Below are positions 6,091 to 15,057 of a DNA stretch of 50,278 nucleotides, one piece after another. Position 1 is the stretch's first letter. Every line of letters begins with the position of its first letter. The notes below the pieces were generated by a model. That model saw only the letters and a program-made list of their open reading frames with translations. It had not been told where the DNA came from and did not search any database. Origin of the DNA: MED-G116 sp038147495 (GTDB lineage Bacteria; Pseudomonadota; Alphaproteobacteria; Puniceispirillales; Puniceispirillaceae); contig JAYQTT010000020.1 of assembly GCA_038147495.1 (NCBI GenBank), positions 1 through 50,278 of the forward strand, in the 5' to 3' direction. Position numbers and translations under genes: made by a program.

Positions 6091-7766
6091 CAGGATTTAT
6101 CCCCTCGCAAGGCATGACGCAGCTCCTCGGCAATGAGCCTGCGCAATTCAGCATGATCAAGATCGCTATCCCGGACAGCACCTCGCAATGAAGATTGGCG
6201 CCCAGATGAGAATGACTTACCGGGGACGCCATCAGATGGCGCCTCTGGCAGAGGGCCAGCAAGTGACTGGTGAATGCCCTCAAAATTACCAAAGGGTTCA
6301 TCCGGACTCGAATTCCAAGCAATCCGTGTATAATGAACGAGGTGCTGCGGGCCAACATTCTCGCCAACCGAACTACGGCCAAAATAACCGGTCCCAATGG
6401 TAAATGTCGGGGCAAGCCCAGTTCCAAAACCGGCCGCACCTTGCGAACAAGGCGCGTTAACGACACAGCGATAGCACTCTACCTGCGAAGAAAACTCAAA
6501 GATCATGCGCTCGTCACGGGCATGGATAGCCGCAGAATGACCCGCGCCGGTGAGTCGTAAGACAGCCCGCGCCGAGGCTACCGCCTGAACAGGCGAACTA
6601 ATTACATGCATGGCCAGAACCGGACAGAGCTTTTCCTTGGAAAGCGGCTCCTCGATCCCAATCTTGGTGATAGGAGCTACCAAAATTTTCGTCTTTGGCG
6701 AGACTTTAATACCAGCTTTTTCGGCAATCCAGATTGCGTCCTGACCGATAGCCTCGATATTGAATCCCTGAGCATGAAACAAGAAATTCCGCAACATCGC
6801 TGTTTCCTCGGCAGAACAGATATGCGCCCCTTCTTTTTTCAACTCGGACTCAACAGCATCATGGCAATCCCTCACGGTTATCAGAACTGACTCATTGGTA
6901 CACAAGACCGAGTTATCAAAACTCTTCGATTCGACGATGTAATGCGCCGCCTTCTTAAAATCGGCGGAAGGATCCACATAAACAGGCGCATTGCCGGGAC
7001 CAACGCCAATGGCCGGGTTGGACGACGAATAGGCGGCGCGCACCATTGCGGTACCTCCCGTTGCCAAAACAACGTTTGTTTTCGCCGATTTCATAAATTC
7101 CTCAATCAGCGGGATCCTTGGTGTATCCACGACTTGAATACAAGCAGGCGGTGCGCCGGCGGCTTCGGCAGCGGCGGCCAATGTCGTGACCGCATCAATA
7201 CAACATTCCTTTACCGCTGGATGCGGTGACAGAACGATAGCGTTGCGAGTCAGCATTGCGAGAATAATTTTGAAATTGACCGTGCTGATTGGATTGGTTG
7301 ACGGAACCAGTGCAAAAATGACCCCAGCCGGGCGAGGAATTTCAACAATCTTGTTGGCAGCGTCAATCCGCGGTGAGACAAAGTCAACGTCGGCATAGGC
7401 AGCAACCAGCGGATGCGCCGTCAATTCGTTCTTAATTTTTTTATGGTCAACGACACCAAAGCCGGATTCTTCGACCGCCCATTCGGCATATTTCAGGGCG
7501 TGCTGATGAGCGGTCTCGGCAACCGCATCAACGATACGCATCACCGCGTCACGGTCATATCGCAAAAACACCTGTGACGCCCAACGTGCACGATCCAAGT
7601 ATAGTTCGGCCAGAGCCTGCATAGATGGCTGGGATTCAGAAATATCGATCAGGGTTCTGATTTCCGGCTCAAGACGGCCAGCCTTCTGCTCACCCGCCTT
7701 AGCGACAGCGGAGGAAACGCCTGGTCTGGTTCCACTGGCTCCAACCATGTATTTCTTTACTGCCAT
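6090..7766 (-). CDS. CoA-acylating aldehyde dehydrogenase, microcompartment core enzyme (PduP/EutE-like) with C-terminal encapsulation helix
   Basis: A 558-residue aldehyde dehydrogenase. Catalytic Cys289 lies in SFDNSVLCTNES, the acylating (PduP/EutE/AdhE-type) arrangement; PRPAGVIFALVPSTNPIST and VGPGNAPVYVD are NAD/CoA-binding segments typical of this branch. It oxidises the aldehyde made in the compartment to an acyl-CoA with NAD+ reduction. It is longer than PduP/EutE (about 465): there is an N-terminal extension of about 50 residues, and the C-terminal tail after about residue 500 is a low-complexity linker ending in SDLDHAELRRLIAEELRHAL (534-553), a predicted amphipathic helix of the encapsulation-peptide kind. 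Stop overlaps the BMC-T start; start lies 3 bases after the PLP enzyme. This is the step on which both aldehyde-forming routes of the locus could converge. Confidence 0.92.
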   Translation of the reverse strand: MAVKKYMVGASGTRPGVSSAVAKAGEQKAGRLEPEIRTLIDISESQPSMQALAELYLDRARWASQVFLRYDRDAVMRIVDAVAETAHQHALKYAEWAVEESGFGVVDHKKIKNELTAHPLVAAYADVDFVSPRIDAANKIVEIPRPAGVIFALVPSTNPISTVNFKIILAMLTRNAIVLSPHPAVKECCIDAVTTLAAAAEAAGAPPACIQVVDTPRIPLIEEFMKSAKTNVVLATGGTAMVRAAYSSSNPAIGVGPGNAPVYVDPSADFKKAAHYIVESKSFDNSVLCTNESVLITVRDCHDAVESELKKEGAHICSAEETAMLRNFLFHAQGFNIEAIGQDAIWIAEKAGIKVSPKTKILVAPITKIGIEEPLSKEKLCPVLAMHVISSPVQAVASARAVLRLTGAGHSAAIHARDERMIFEFSSQVECYRCVVNAPCSQGAAGFGTGLAPTFTIGTGYFGRSSVGENVGPQHLVHYTRIAWNSSPDEPFGNFEGIHQSLAGPLPEAPSDGVPGKSFSSGRQSSLRGAVRDSDLDHAELRRLIAEELRHALRGDKS

Positions 7767-7769
7767 GAT

Positions 7770-9044
7770 CTAGCGCCCCACTTTCCTGTGCCGGCCCATG
7801 ACCTCGGCTTCGGCGAGGCCAATGGCGATCTCAACACGCCGCAGTAGATCTTCACAATCTTCCTGCGTCATGAGTAGGCCTGGCTTGAATTGCAAGACCC
7901 GCGGGTCAAGCGTTGAGAAAATTGCCCAAACACCATTGTTGTAGAGATGTTTCATCACGGGTTTGGCGCCCTGTTCATGATTGAATTCAAGTCCCATCAC
8001 CACGCCATGTTGTCGGATGCCAATAAAGAAATCCGGGTAGAGGTCCATGATTTGTTCCAACCCGTCACGAATATAATCCGAGATATAACGCACCATTGTA
8101 CGGATTTGAGGTCGCTGAACAATTTCAAGAACCTTCATCGCAACGACACAGCCAAGCTCGGCGCCACCCATCGTTGAAATATGGCCAAACCCATCCTTTT
8201 TGAGCCAGCCGGCATGTTCCTCGGACACCAACACACAGGCGATCGGATACATGCCCCCCGAGATCCCTTTGCCTGTGACCATAATATCGGGTTTAACACC
8301 GTACCGCGTGATCCCCCACATCTCACCTGTGCGCATCAGACCAGTCTGCACCTCATCAGCGATGTAAAGGGCATCGTAGCGCTCACAAAGCGTCTTGACG
8401 GCCGGAAGATAACCCTCGTTTGGCATGGGAAACCCATAGGTTGCAGGAATCGTTTCCATAATGACAGCCGCGACATCTCGTTTCTTCAGGGCATCTTCCA
8501 TGGCGTCTAGATCATTGAAAGGCACCTGAACAAATTCGTCGTTGGTATCTTCCGAAAGGAACAGTTTCGAAAATCTGTCATCACCAGTTTTTACAGCAAG
8601 GCCTGTATGGCCATGATAGGCCTTGACGATCGAGACTATCTTACGTTTCTGCGCAGCGTGGCGTGCGGTCTTGATAGCAATATCAATAGCCTCGCCACCG
8701 CCCGATCCATAGATGGTATAGCGCATCGCCGGGTTGGGGGCACAAAGGGCCAGCGATTCAGCAAGCGCTGTTCGGGCCAGTGCCGGGAAATGATGGTTGC
8801 CCATATCAAAACGATTGGTACCCGCTTTGAGAACTTCGACCAACTCAGGGTGGCGGTGTCCAAGGTTATAAGTGCCACCATTCAAATGCACATCAATAAG
8901 CCGTTGGCCATCCATATCATAAAGGTGATATCGCTCACGCCGGTCGATCACCAGATCGACGCCAAAATCCTGCCAATCCTGTGTCTTTGCAGGATTCCAG
9001 AATTGACGCGAACGCTCAAGAAATTCTAATTTTGCCTCACTCAT
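7770..9044 (-). CDS. Class III aminotransferase-fold PLP enzyme, possible amino-alcohol-phosphate phospho-lyase
   Basis: 424 residues of the class III (ornithine/beta-alanine aminotransferase) fold. PLP lysine is Lys259 (VTGKGISGGMYP); Asp230 in YIADEVQTGLMRTG binds the pyridine nitrogen; the phosphate loop is YGSGGGEAID and VKAYHGHTG stacks on the cofactor. By fold alone it could be a transaminase. Its neighbours (an aminoglycoside-phosphotransferase-like kinase, an SDR, shell genes) are those of the RMM compartment, where a class III enzyme is proposed to act as a phospho-lyase that splits a phosphorylated amino alcohol into aldehyde, ammonia and phosphate, like ethanolamine-phosphate phospho-lyase. 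That assignment is by context. First gene of the downstream transcription unit: 119 bases upstream are free of genes and carry the TTGACAT repeats. Confidence 0.88.
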   Translation of the reverse strand: MSEAKLEFLERSRQFWNPAKTQDWQDFGVDLVIDRRERYHLYDMDGQRLIDVHLNGGTYNLGHRHPELVEVLKAGTNRFDMGNHHFPALARTALAESLALCAPNPAMRYTIYGSGGGEAIDIAIKTARHAAQKRKIVSIVKAYHGHTGLAVKTGDDRFSKLFLSEDTNDEFVQVPFNDLDAMEDALKKRDVAAVIMETIPATYGFPMPNEGYLPAVKTLCERYDALYIADEVQTGLMRTGEMWGITRYGVKPDIMVTGKGISGGMYPIACVLVSEEHAGWLKKDGFGHISTMGGAELGCVVAMKVLEIVQRPQIRTMVRYISDYIRDGLEQIMDLYPDFFIGIRQHGVVMGLEFNHEQGAKPVMKHLYNNGVWAIFSTLDPRVLQFKPGLLMTQEDCEDLLRRVEIAIGLAEAEVMGRHRKVGR

Positions 9045-9163
9045 AACAGTGATCCTGTTTTTGCCAACGCCTCATCATCAAGCATCCTAAACAGACCCTG
9101 CTTGACATCAAAAAAGGGAATTTGACATTTTTGTTTCTTTATGTTGCCACGAGACTGACAGGA
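9045..9163 (-). promoter_or_regulatory. Promoter/operator region of the BMC core operon with a TTGACAT direct repeat
   Basis: Gap between the kinase and the PLP enzyme. On the plus strand TTGACAT occurs at 9102-9108 and again at 9122-9128, 20 bases apart. Read on the transcribed strand it is AAAATGTCAAATT, 10 bases, ATGTCAAGC. The same arrangement (11-base spacer) occurs upstream of the binding-protein gene at 15058-15088. The repeat is 58-84 bases before the start codon, a position typical of AraC-type activators. The T-run in the spacer may have lost a base, which would make both sites 21-base repeats. Confidence 0.6.
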
Positions 9164-10164
9164 TCAGACGGCAGAATCTGCGAGGTAGCGTTCGGCCAAA
9201 TCCGCCGACACCCGGGCAAAATCTTTTTCCATGGATTTAGCCAAATCAGTCTCGGCATGCGAGCCAATCCAAGCTAGCAATGCCATCCGACGCAACATGA
9301 CGAACGTATCAATCTCGCGCTTATCGACATCCTCGAGCGGCCTTACAGTTTCATAGCCCGCAACCCATGAAGCTTTGAGCGCTGGGACCTGGACATGATC
9401 CTCCATAAAACTGATCCCGGTTGCAAAATCATACAAGAACCAGCCAAGCCCACAGTCGTCGAAATCAATCAGCCGTGTCTGCCCCTCATCAATAAGCAGA
9501 TTGGCCAGCCTCATATCAGCATGGATCAACCCGAAACGATCCGGCCCCTTACCATACGCGGCCAGCCGCTCACAGATACGCTGCTCGCATGCGTTCAGAG
9601 TATGTTCAATCTCTGGCGTCACACCGGCCGCATCACGCCAGTTCCCCAGTTTGTTTGGGGCCGAATACCATCTCATCATCCCAGATCAGCCTTCGAACGG
9701 CTGCTTTCGTTGCCACCCGATCGAATGAAGATGAGTTTTTGCGGCGATTGCGCCCAATTGATAGAATGGTTTGACAAGGTCCTGATTCTCGTCAGGCTCT
9801 TCTCCATCGAGGAACGTAAACATCACAAGATAACGGTCTGAAAGACGATTGGTTCTGTAGCTCTGGATTGGAGCACCATTGACGCCATTATAATAGGCGG
9901 TGTTACCACACCGCCTTCGAGGCCAAGTGCTTCCATCCATTCCAACTCACATTCAATTGCGCGGTACGTATGGTAGCCCTCACGATGTACGCGAAGAATA
10001 CTTTTATATCCGCCGCTGGCCTCGACAAGATAGGTCGCGTTTTCTGACAGGTTGATAAGGCGTGCATGCGCATCACGCGGAACATCCCATAATCCTAGTG
10101 ATGCGTTTGCAAGCTCAGCCAGGCAGGCAACCAGCTCATCATGCGGCATGTCCGACGTTCCCAT
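9164..10164 (-). CDS. Aminoglycoside-phosphotransferase-family small-molecule kinase, frame broken
   Basis: Start ATG at 10164 (MGTSDMPHDELVACLAELAN) with GGGAGGAG 8 bases upstream; end at 9164. The APH/choline kinase fold is clear: ATYLVEASGGYKSILRVHRE (nucleotide loop and lysine), RYLVMFTFLDGEEP (hinge), LIHADMRLANLLI (catalytic Asp and Mg-binding Asn) and LIDFDDCGLGWFLYDFA (metal-binding DFD). In RMM-type loci such a kinase is proposed to phosphorylate an amino alcohol for the PLP lyase. Three shifts break the frame: near 9899 (adding one G gives TPAYYNGVNG), near 9700 and near 9658. Between the last two, the third frame reads VRRLIWDDEMVFGP, the expected family segment. Repaired length is about 333 residues, normal for the family, so sequence error is more likely than decay. 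Confidence 0.82.
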
Positions 10165-10219
10165 GAGACACTCCTCCCTTTCACAGATTTTTTGCCATGA
10201 CCCGCCGTCGGGCCAGCAA

Positions 10220-10997
10220 CTAGATGCTTTCAATGGCTTCCAGCGACTCTGGGATGGTTTGGCCACCATCGACAACGATTTGCTGTCCAGTAATATAGGC
10301 CGCCTCATCCGATGCGAAGAAAAGCGCTGCATTGCCGATATCAGCGACCGCACCAAGACGCTTGAGAGGAATTGATGCGGCCATAGTGTCAAGATACTCC
10401 TGACCAAGGTCTTGCAAACCCTCAGTGTAATATTGCCTGGCATCACGGCATTGATTGTCGTGTTGTAGCGTGCCAACTCCATACAGGCCGTGCGCATAAA
10501 GCCAAGCTGCCCTGCCTTCGACGCGCCGTAGTGCGCCCAGCCCGGAAAACCAGTGATTGGCCCGGTAATTGATGAGGTAAGGATCACACGGCCCTTGCCA
10601 GCCTTTTCGAAATAAGGGATGCAGGCTTTCACGGTCAAAAAAGCGCTGCGCAGATTTGTACCCATTACCTGATCCCATTCCGCGGGATCCATCTCGACCA
10701 TCTTGGTCTGGGGAAATGCTCCGGCATTTGCACAGAGGACATCAACACCACCAAAAGCAGCGGCGGTCGACTCAACCATTTTCTGCACGCTGTTCCAGTC
10801 ACTGACATCGCATGATGTGTGGTGGACATCACACCTTGTGCATTGAGTTCATCTGCGGCCGTCTTTGCTGCCGCCTCGCCACGCGCAGCGATCATCACTC
10901 GAGCGCCCTGGCGGGCAAACACCTCTGCGATGCCTCGGCCAATTCCCTTTGAACCGCCAGTTACTATGACTGATTTTCCTTTGATTGATGTTAGCAT
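10220..10997 (-). CDS. Short-chain dehydrogenase/reductase, frame broken twice
   Basis: Starts MLTSIKGKSVIVTGGSKGIG at 10997 with a strong GGGAGG site; TAATG overlap with the permease stop. Classical SDR features in order: TGGSKGIG cofactor loop, CDVSDWNSV, CANAGAF (NAG motif), ILTSSITG (catalytic Ser), HYGASKAGQLGF (YxxSK, catalytic Tyr and Lys), then a C-terminus YITGQQIVVDGGQTIPES. Two shifts: near 10831, where one extra base restores AQGVDVHHTSCDVSDW, and near 10431, where one T restores MPGNIYTEGLQDLG. Repaired length is about 259 residues, standard. In the RMM system an SDR interconverts an amino ketone and an amino alcohol (1-amino-2-propanol dehydrogenase); an equivalent role here is inferred from the neighbouring kinase and PLP enzyme. 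Confidence 0.85.
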
Positions 10998-11827
10998 TAA
11001 TCCCTCCCATATTCTTCGTTCATGTGTGTTCTGGCCTGTTTCAGCATGCGCATCAGATGCACAACCGCCAACGCAGCAATAATAACAAAAAGTGACACCG
11101 AAATCGACAGCATGCCCACCGTTGGAACAAGCGGTGAATAGCCTGAGATCATCTTTGCATAGAGCCATTCAGGCATTGTCAGGTCGGCACCCGTTGTGAA
11201 AAGCGAGAGCGGAAAATTGCCCCAGCTTAATAGAAAAGCAAACAGGCCCGCGGATATCACACCCGGCATCAACAGCGGCAAAGTAACCTCGCGGAAAATG
11301 GTGAAAGTCGAGGCCCCCATGTCGCGTGCCGCCTCTTCGAGGGATGCATCGAAGCTGTAGGCCCGGATCGCAATAATCAGCGTTGTAATCGGTGAAATCC
11401 AGACAAGGTGCGAGATAATTGCCGTCTTCCAGGTTGGAATCACGCCTAACGAATTGAACCAGATCAGAAGTGCCAACCCCAAAACTGCCTGAGGAAAGAA
11501 GATCGGCAACAGGATGACTTTCTGGAACAAGCGGCGAAACCTCCAGTTGTAACGCGCAAACGCCAGCGCGCCAAAAAAGCCAAGCACCATAGAGATAATA
11601 GTCACTATAGACGCCACCTTCAGCGAGATGATCACCAGGTCAGTCACGGTGTCACTTTCGAATGCCTTGGTGTACCATTTGAAGGAATAGGCCTTGATCG
11701 GAAAGGTCAAATAACGAGCTTTGGAGACTGAGGCAAAACTCACCGAAAGCAACGGAAGATACAGGAATATGATCGCCAGGATACCATAGGCAAACAGGAC
11801 AATTTTAGTGCTATGGCTGGGTTTCAT
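10997..11827 (-). CDS. ABC importer permease, polyamine type (PotC-like)
   Basis: 276 residues with six predicted membrane helices and the permease EAA loop (LEEAARDMGASTFTIFREVTLP, then PLLMPGV) that contacts the ATPase. It belongs to the spermidine/putrescine-type permease family (PotC/PotI side): N-terminal helix ILAIIFLYLPLLSVSFASVS, then the F-A-R-Y loop and WISPITTLIIAIRAYSFDA. Its ATG overlaps the upstream permease stop (ATGA) and its TAA overlaps the SDR start (TAATG). The importer is thus in one message with the SDR and kinase, which suggests that it brings in the substrate of the pathway. Confidence 0.93.
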   Translation of the reverse strand: MKPSHSTKIVLFAYGILAIIFLYLPLLSVSFASVSKARYLTFPIKAYSFKWYTKAFESDTVTDLVIISLKVASIVTIISMVLGFFGALAFARYNWRFRRLFQKVILLPIFFPQAVLGLALLIWFNSLGVIPTWKTAIISHLVWISPITTLIIAIRAYSFDASLEEAARDMGASTFTIFREVTLPLLMPGVISAGLFAFLLSWGNFPLSLFTTGADLTMPEWLYAKMISGYSPLVPTVGMLSISVSLFVIIAALAVVHLMRMLKQARTHMNEEYGRD

Positions 11828-12681
11828 GATTGTTTGCGCCCCATAATCGTGTCGATATCGACCCGAGAGATGCCAAAGACCGCAATCGTTGCAATGATCA
11901 TGATCAACAGCATTGACAGGGCCGAGCCAAGCGGCCAGTTCTGGCCATAGGTGAAGGCGGTCTCAATATCGTCAGCAAGGACGATAACCGTTTGCCCACC
12001 TAAAAGCTTGGACTCGGCAAGTGCACCTGCAGCCAGAACAAAGCTAAGTAATGTGCCAACAACAATTCCCGGCGTTGCTAGAGGCAGTTCGATTTCACGT
12101 AGCACCTGCCATCGTGTGGCACCCAAATCAAAAGCAGCCTGGCGGGTATCTTCCGGAATCATTGCAATCCCCTGCATCAAAGGAAACAACATGAAAGGAA
12201 AATAGACATAAACAAGCCCAAAAATGATGATTGGGACATTGTAAAGCGCGCCTTCAAATCCAACCCCTGTATAGTGGCGCAACATGCCTTCGATCAAACC
12301 GCCTTTCATAAGGGTCAAAAGCCAGCCAAAAAGTCGGATATTTTCAGACACAAACAGACTGACAACCACAGCAATTGTGATAATCAATGTGAAGCGATTG
12401 AAGACCTTGGCCATCGCATATGCCAGCGGCCAACAAAGAAGGAAAAGCAGGACCGTTGAACTGAAGGCTAGAACAAGCGACCAGAAAAGCGATTTCAGAT
12501 AGCCCTGAACAAAGATTGCATTGTAGCTGCTGAAATCCGGCACAGCCAGAAGGCTGAAAGATTTCTGCGGCATAATCGAATAGATGCCAATGACCAAGAG
12601 TGGTGCCACAAAAAATGCCACAAGCAGGATCAAGACAGGTGCCGCGGAAAAATGGGCTATGCGCTTGTTCAGTCGATCCAT
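11824..12681 (-). CDS. ABC importer permease, polyamine type (PotB-like)
   Basis: About 285 residues from MDRLNKRIAHFSAAPVLILL at 12681; six predicted membrane helices and the EAA loop RQAAFDLGATRWQVLREIEL followed by PLATPGIVVG. PotB/PotH-type inner-membrane permease of the spermidine/putrescine family, partner of the PotC-like gene downstream (4-base overlap). An in-frame start also exists at 12714, which would overlap the ATPase end; I prefer 12681 because it begins at the typical family position and leaves a 19-base spacer. Confidence 0.92.
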   Translation of the reverse strand: MDRLNKRIAHFSAAPVLILLVAFFVAPLLVIGIYSIMPQKSFSLLAVPDFSSYNAIFVQGYLKSLFWSLVLAFSSTVLLFLLCWPLAYAMAKVFNRFTLIITIAVVVSLFVSENIRLFGWLLTLMKGGLIEGMLRHYTGVGFEGALYNVPIIIFGLVYVYFPFMLFPLMQGIAMIPEDTRQAAFDLGATRWQVLREIELPLATPGIVVGTLLSFVLAAGALAESKLLGGQTVIVLADDIETAFTYGQNWPLGSALSMLLIMIIATIAVFGISRVDIDTIMGRKQS

Positions 12682-12700
12682 CGGTTCGCTCCCGCCCCTG

Positions 12701-13780
12701 CTATTCACCCACAATCAGGTGGCAATCTGACATCGCCCAGCTAAGCGTGCATTGATCACCGGGTTTCCCGTCAAACATGTCGACACGAAGCTTTTCAACG
12801 GTGACCACATCCATGCCAATTGCCTCGACCTCATATTGAATCCTGGAACCGAGTTCATAATCTTGCAGAACCTGCCCTCCGACAGAAAAGTCGGCTCGCT
12901 TGTCTTTGCCGAAAGTGATGAATTCAGGGCGCACGACAATGGTGCCATGGGTGGCGTTCGCCTTTTGAGCTTGCCAGAAATATCCTTCTTAACTGAGTCT
13001 GAAAGCATAATCTCACCGGGGCCAACCAACCGTTGTCTTCAACCTTGAAAGGGATCAAATTGACCTCGCCCATGAACTCAGCAACAAACCGGCTTACCGG
13101 ACGTGAATAGATCTCTCGTGCCGGTCGATCTGCTCAAAGACACCTGCCTTCATAATGGCAATGCGGTCAGACATAACCATTGCCTCTTCCAGGGAATGCG
13201 TGATGTAAACAAATGTTTTACCGGTTTTCTCATGAAGCGCCTTGAGTTCCTTTTCCAACGTCTTGCGCAACCGGTAATCAAGTGCCGAGAGCGGCTCGTC
13301 AAAAAACAGAATTTCTGGATCAAATGCCAGAGCGCGAGCCAAAGCAACGCGCTGGCGTTCGCCTCCCGAGCATTCATGAATGCGCTTGCCATAATAGGAT
13401 TGCGGCAGACGCAACAGATCCAGAAGCTCAAGTGCCTTTTCCCGGCGCATCTCCGAGCCAACACCGCGGATTTTTAACGAAAATTCGATATTCTCACCGA
13501 CAGACCGATGGGGAAACAGCGCCAGCGACTGGAACACCATGCAGGTTGGGCGTTTGTTGGCGGGGAGCTTTTCGATGCGCTCGTTACGCAACCAAATTTC
13601 ACCCTTCGACGGCTCATCCATCCCGACCATAAGCCGGATCAGCGTGGTCTTTCCGCTACCGGATGGACCCACTATAGTCAGAAACTCGCCTTCTTCTATG
13701 TCTAGGCTTATATCCTTAATCGCCTCGAAGGCACCAAAATTCTTGCGGATATTTTTCAATTGAAGGATTGGGTCAGACAT
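12701..13780 (-). CDS. ABC importer ATP-binding protein, polyamine type (PotA-like), frame broken three times
   Basis: Starts MSDPILQLKNIRKNFGAFEA at 13780. Complete nucleotide-binding domain: Walker A GPSGSGKTT, Q-loop VFQSLALFP, signature ECSGGERQR, Walker B EILFFDEP, H-loop YITHS. A TOBE-type C-terminal domain follows (FVAEFMGEVNLIPFKVEDNG, RPEFITFGKD, YEVEAIGMDVVTVEKLRV). Shifts lie near 13120 (adding one C gives DRPREIYSRPVSRF), 13020 (one G gives GWLGPGEIML) and 12965 (one A in the A-run gives LKKANATHGTIVVRPE). All three are single missing bases in or beside homopolymers. Repaired length is about 360 residues, the PotA norm. It energises the two permeases. Confidence 0.88.
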
Positions 13781-13842
13781 CCCGCGTATACCTCTGTGCG
13801 GGGCCTGGCACCAAACGATGCCAGACCCTCTTGCCTTGGTGA

Positions 13843-14973
13843 CTAGCTACGCTTCGCTTCGCTGTAGATTTTGATCAGCTCATCGTAGGAGGGGACGATC
13901 TGATAGTCCAACGAGCGATCCATCTCCTCAGCTAGGCTGTCCATTTGGATAGCGTCAAGCTCATCACTGTCGAACAGGCTCATCACTTTCGGGTTAGCCA
14001 TCTGGCTGACCGGATTATATGTGCCTTCAGCAAAGGCAACCGCCTTACAGATTTCAGGGCTTTGAACATATTCGAGGAAATCCTCAGCAATATTTGACGG
14101 GTTCGGATTGTTTACCAGCGAAGTCAATTCAACCCAGACAACGCCACCCTTTCCGCCAACAGGGCCTGAATTTGGTGTGATGGCGCGAACATTCGTAGCT
14201 CCATCAAGCCGCGCAGGTGAAGCGGTGTAGGTACCGCCTGTAAAGTAGGCATCGATCTCGCCATTGATAAGTGCCAGATTCATTGCCACAAGGTCATCTG
14301 TCAGCATCTTTGCACCACCGAAAATAGCGTCAGCAGTCTTCCGGAATGTCGCCAGACCAGCAGCATCCATTGGCTCAAATGGGTTCTGGTCACCTGTGAG
14401 GGCCATGAGCATTACGTTCCAATTGTCATAGGTGAGGATGCCATAGCGACCCTTCATTTTTGGATCAAGAAACAGCTTCCAGCCCTGATCCTCCGCAGTC
14501 GCGCGACTGATCTTGTCCGTGTTCACCACAAAAGAGAACGGACCATAGCGCTGCGGCATACCGATCAAATCACCATTATCGGCCAAGGCCAATGGGTATG
14601 GTGCCTTGAACTCTGGCAGCATTTGGTCGAAATAAGGCATGAACCGGTCTTTATTGAGCGGCTTTATCAGGCCTTCAGGGTACAACTGGCCGCGTGCCCA
14701 AGGCTGGTTAACGTTGATTAGATCCCAAACATTGGTCTCGCCAGCACGTAGCTTGTTGATCATGTCAGGATCAGAAGTGCCGCTTTCCGCGCGAACAGTG
14801 GCGCCGGGGTTCATTTTGCGAAACGGACTAAGCACCTCATCGGTGTTGTAACCCTCCCAGCAAAGGATGTTCAACTCATCGCGCGCAGCGAACGCTGAAC
14901 CCATCGGCCCGGCAAGAGCAGCACCGGCTGCAAAAGCAACGCCCTTGTTGAACTGTCTTCGACTGATTGTCAT
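13843..14973 (-). CDS. Periplasmic substrate-binding protein of a polyamine-type ABC importer (PotD-like)
   Basis: 376 residues. N-terminus MTISRRQFNKGVAFAAGAAL has a twin-arginine export motif (SRRQF) and a hydrophobic stretch with AFA cleavage region near residue 29. The mature part starts ELNILCWEGYNTDEVLSPF, typical of the PotD/PotF family, with NVWDLINVNQPW, GMPQRYGPFSFVVNTDKI and GVVWVELTSLVNNP later. It binds the ligand and delivers it to the permease pair downstream. First gene of the upstream unit: ATG preceded by GGGAGGACATCCA, with the TTGACAT repeat 85-115 bases upstream. Ligands of the family are cationic amines; a short amino alcohol or amine would suit the downstream enzymes, but this is inference. 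Confidence 0.92.
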   Translation of the reverse strand: MTISRRQFNKGVAFAAGAALAGPMGSAFAARDELNILCWEGYNTDEVLSPFRKMNPGATVRAESGTSDPDMINKLRAGETNVWDLINVNQPWARGQLYPEGLIKPLNKDRFMPYFDQMLPEFKAPYPLALADNGDLIGMPQRYGPFSFVVNTDKISRATAEDQGWKLFLDPKMKGRYGILTYDNWNVMLMALTGDQNPFEPMDAAGLATFRKTADAIFGGAKMLTDDLVAMNLALINGEIDAYFTGGTYTASPARLDGATNVRAITPNSGPVGGKGGVVWVELTSLVNNPNPSNIAEDFLEYVQSPEICKAVAFAEGTYNPVSQMANPKVMSLFDSDELDAIQMDSLAEEMDRSLDYQIVPSYDELIKIYSEAKRS

Positions 14974-15057
14974 TGGATGTCCTCCCTTTTGTTTGTTTTG
15001 ACAGGTGGCTTTTCTTCTTCTTTTGTATCAGTTTGCGGAGCAATTTATCTTTAACGC

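Noticed and set aside
9686..9688. In-frame TGA in the kinase as selenocysteine or stop readthrough
   Set aside because: The neighbouring third frame supplies the expected family sequence, so paired frameshifts explain it better.
12681..12714. Longer start for the PotB-like permease
   Set aside because: The extra 11 residues overlap the ATPase end and lack a better ribosome site; the family start is the ATG at 12681.
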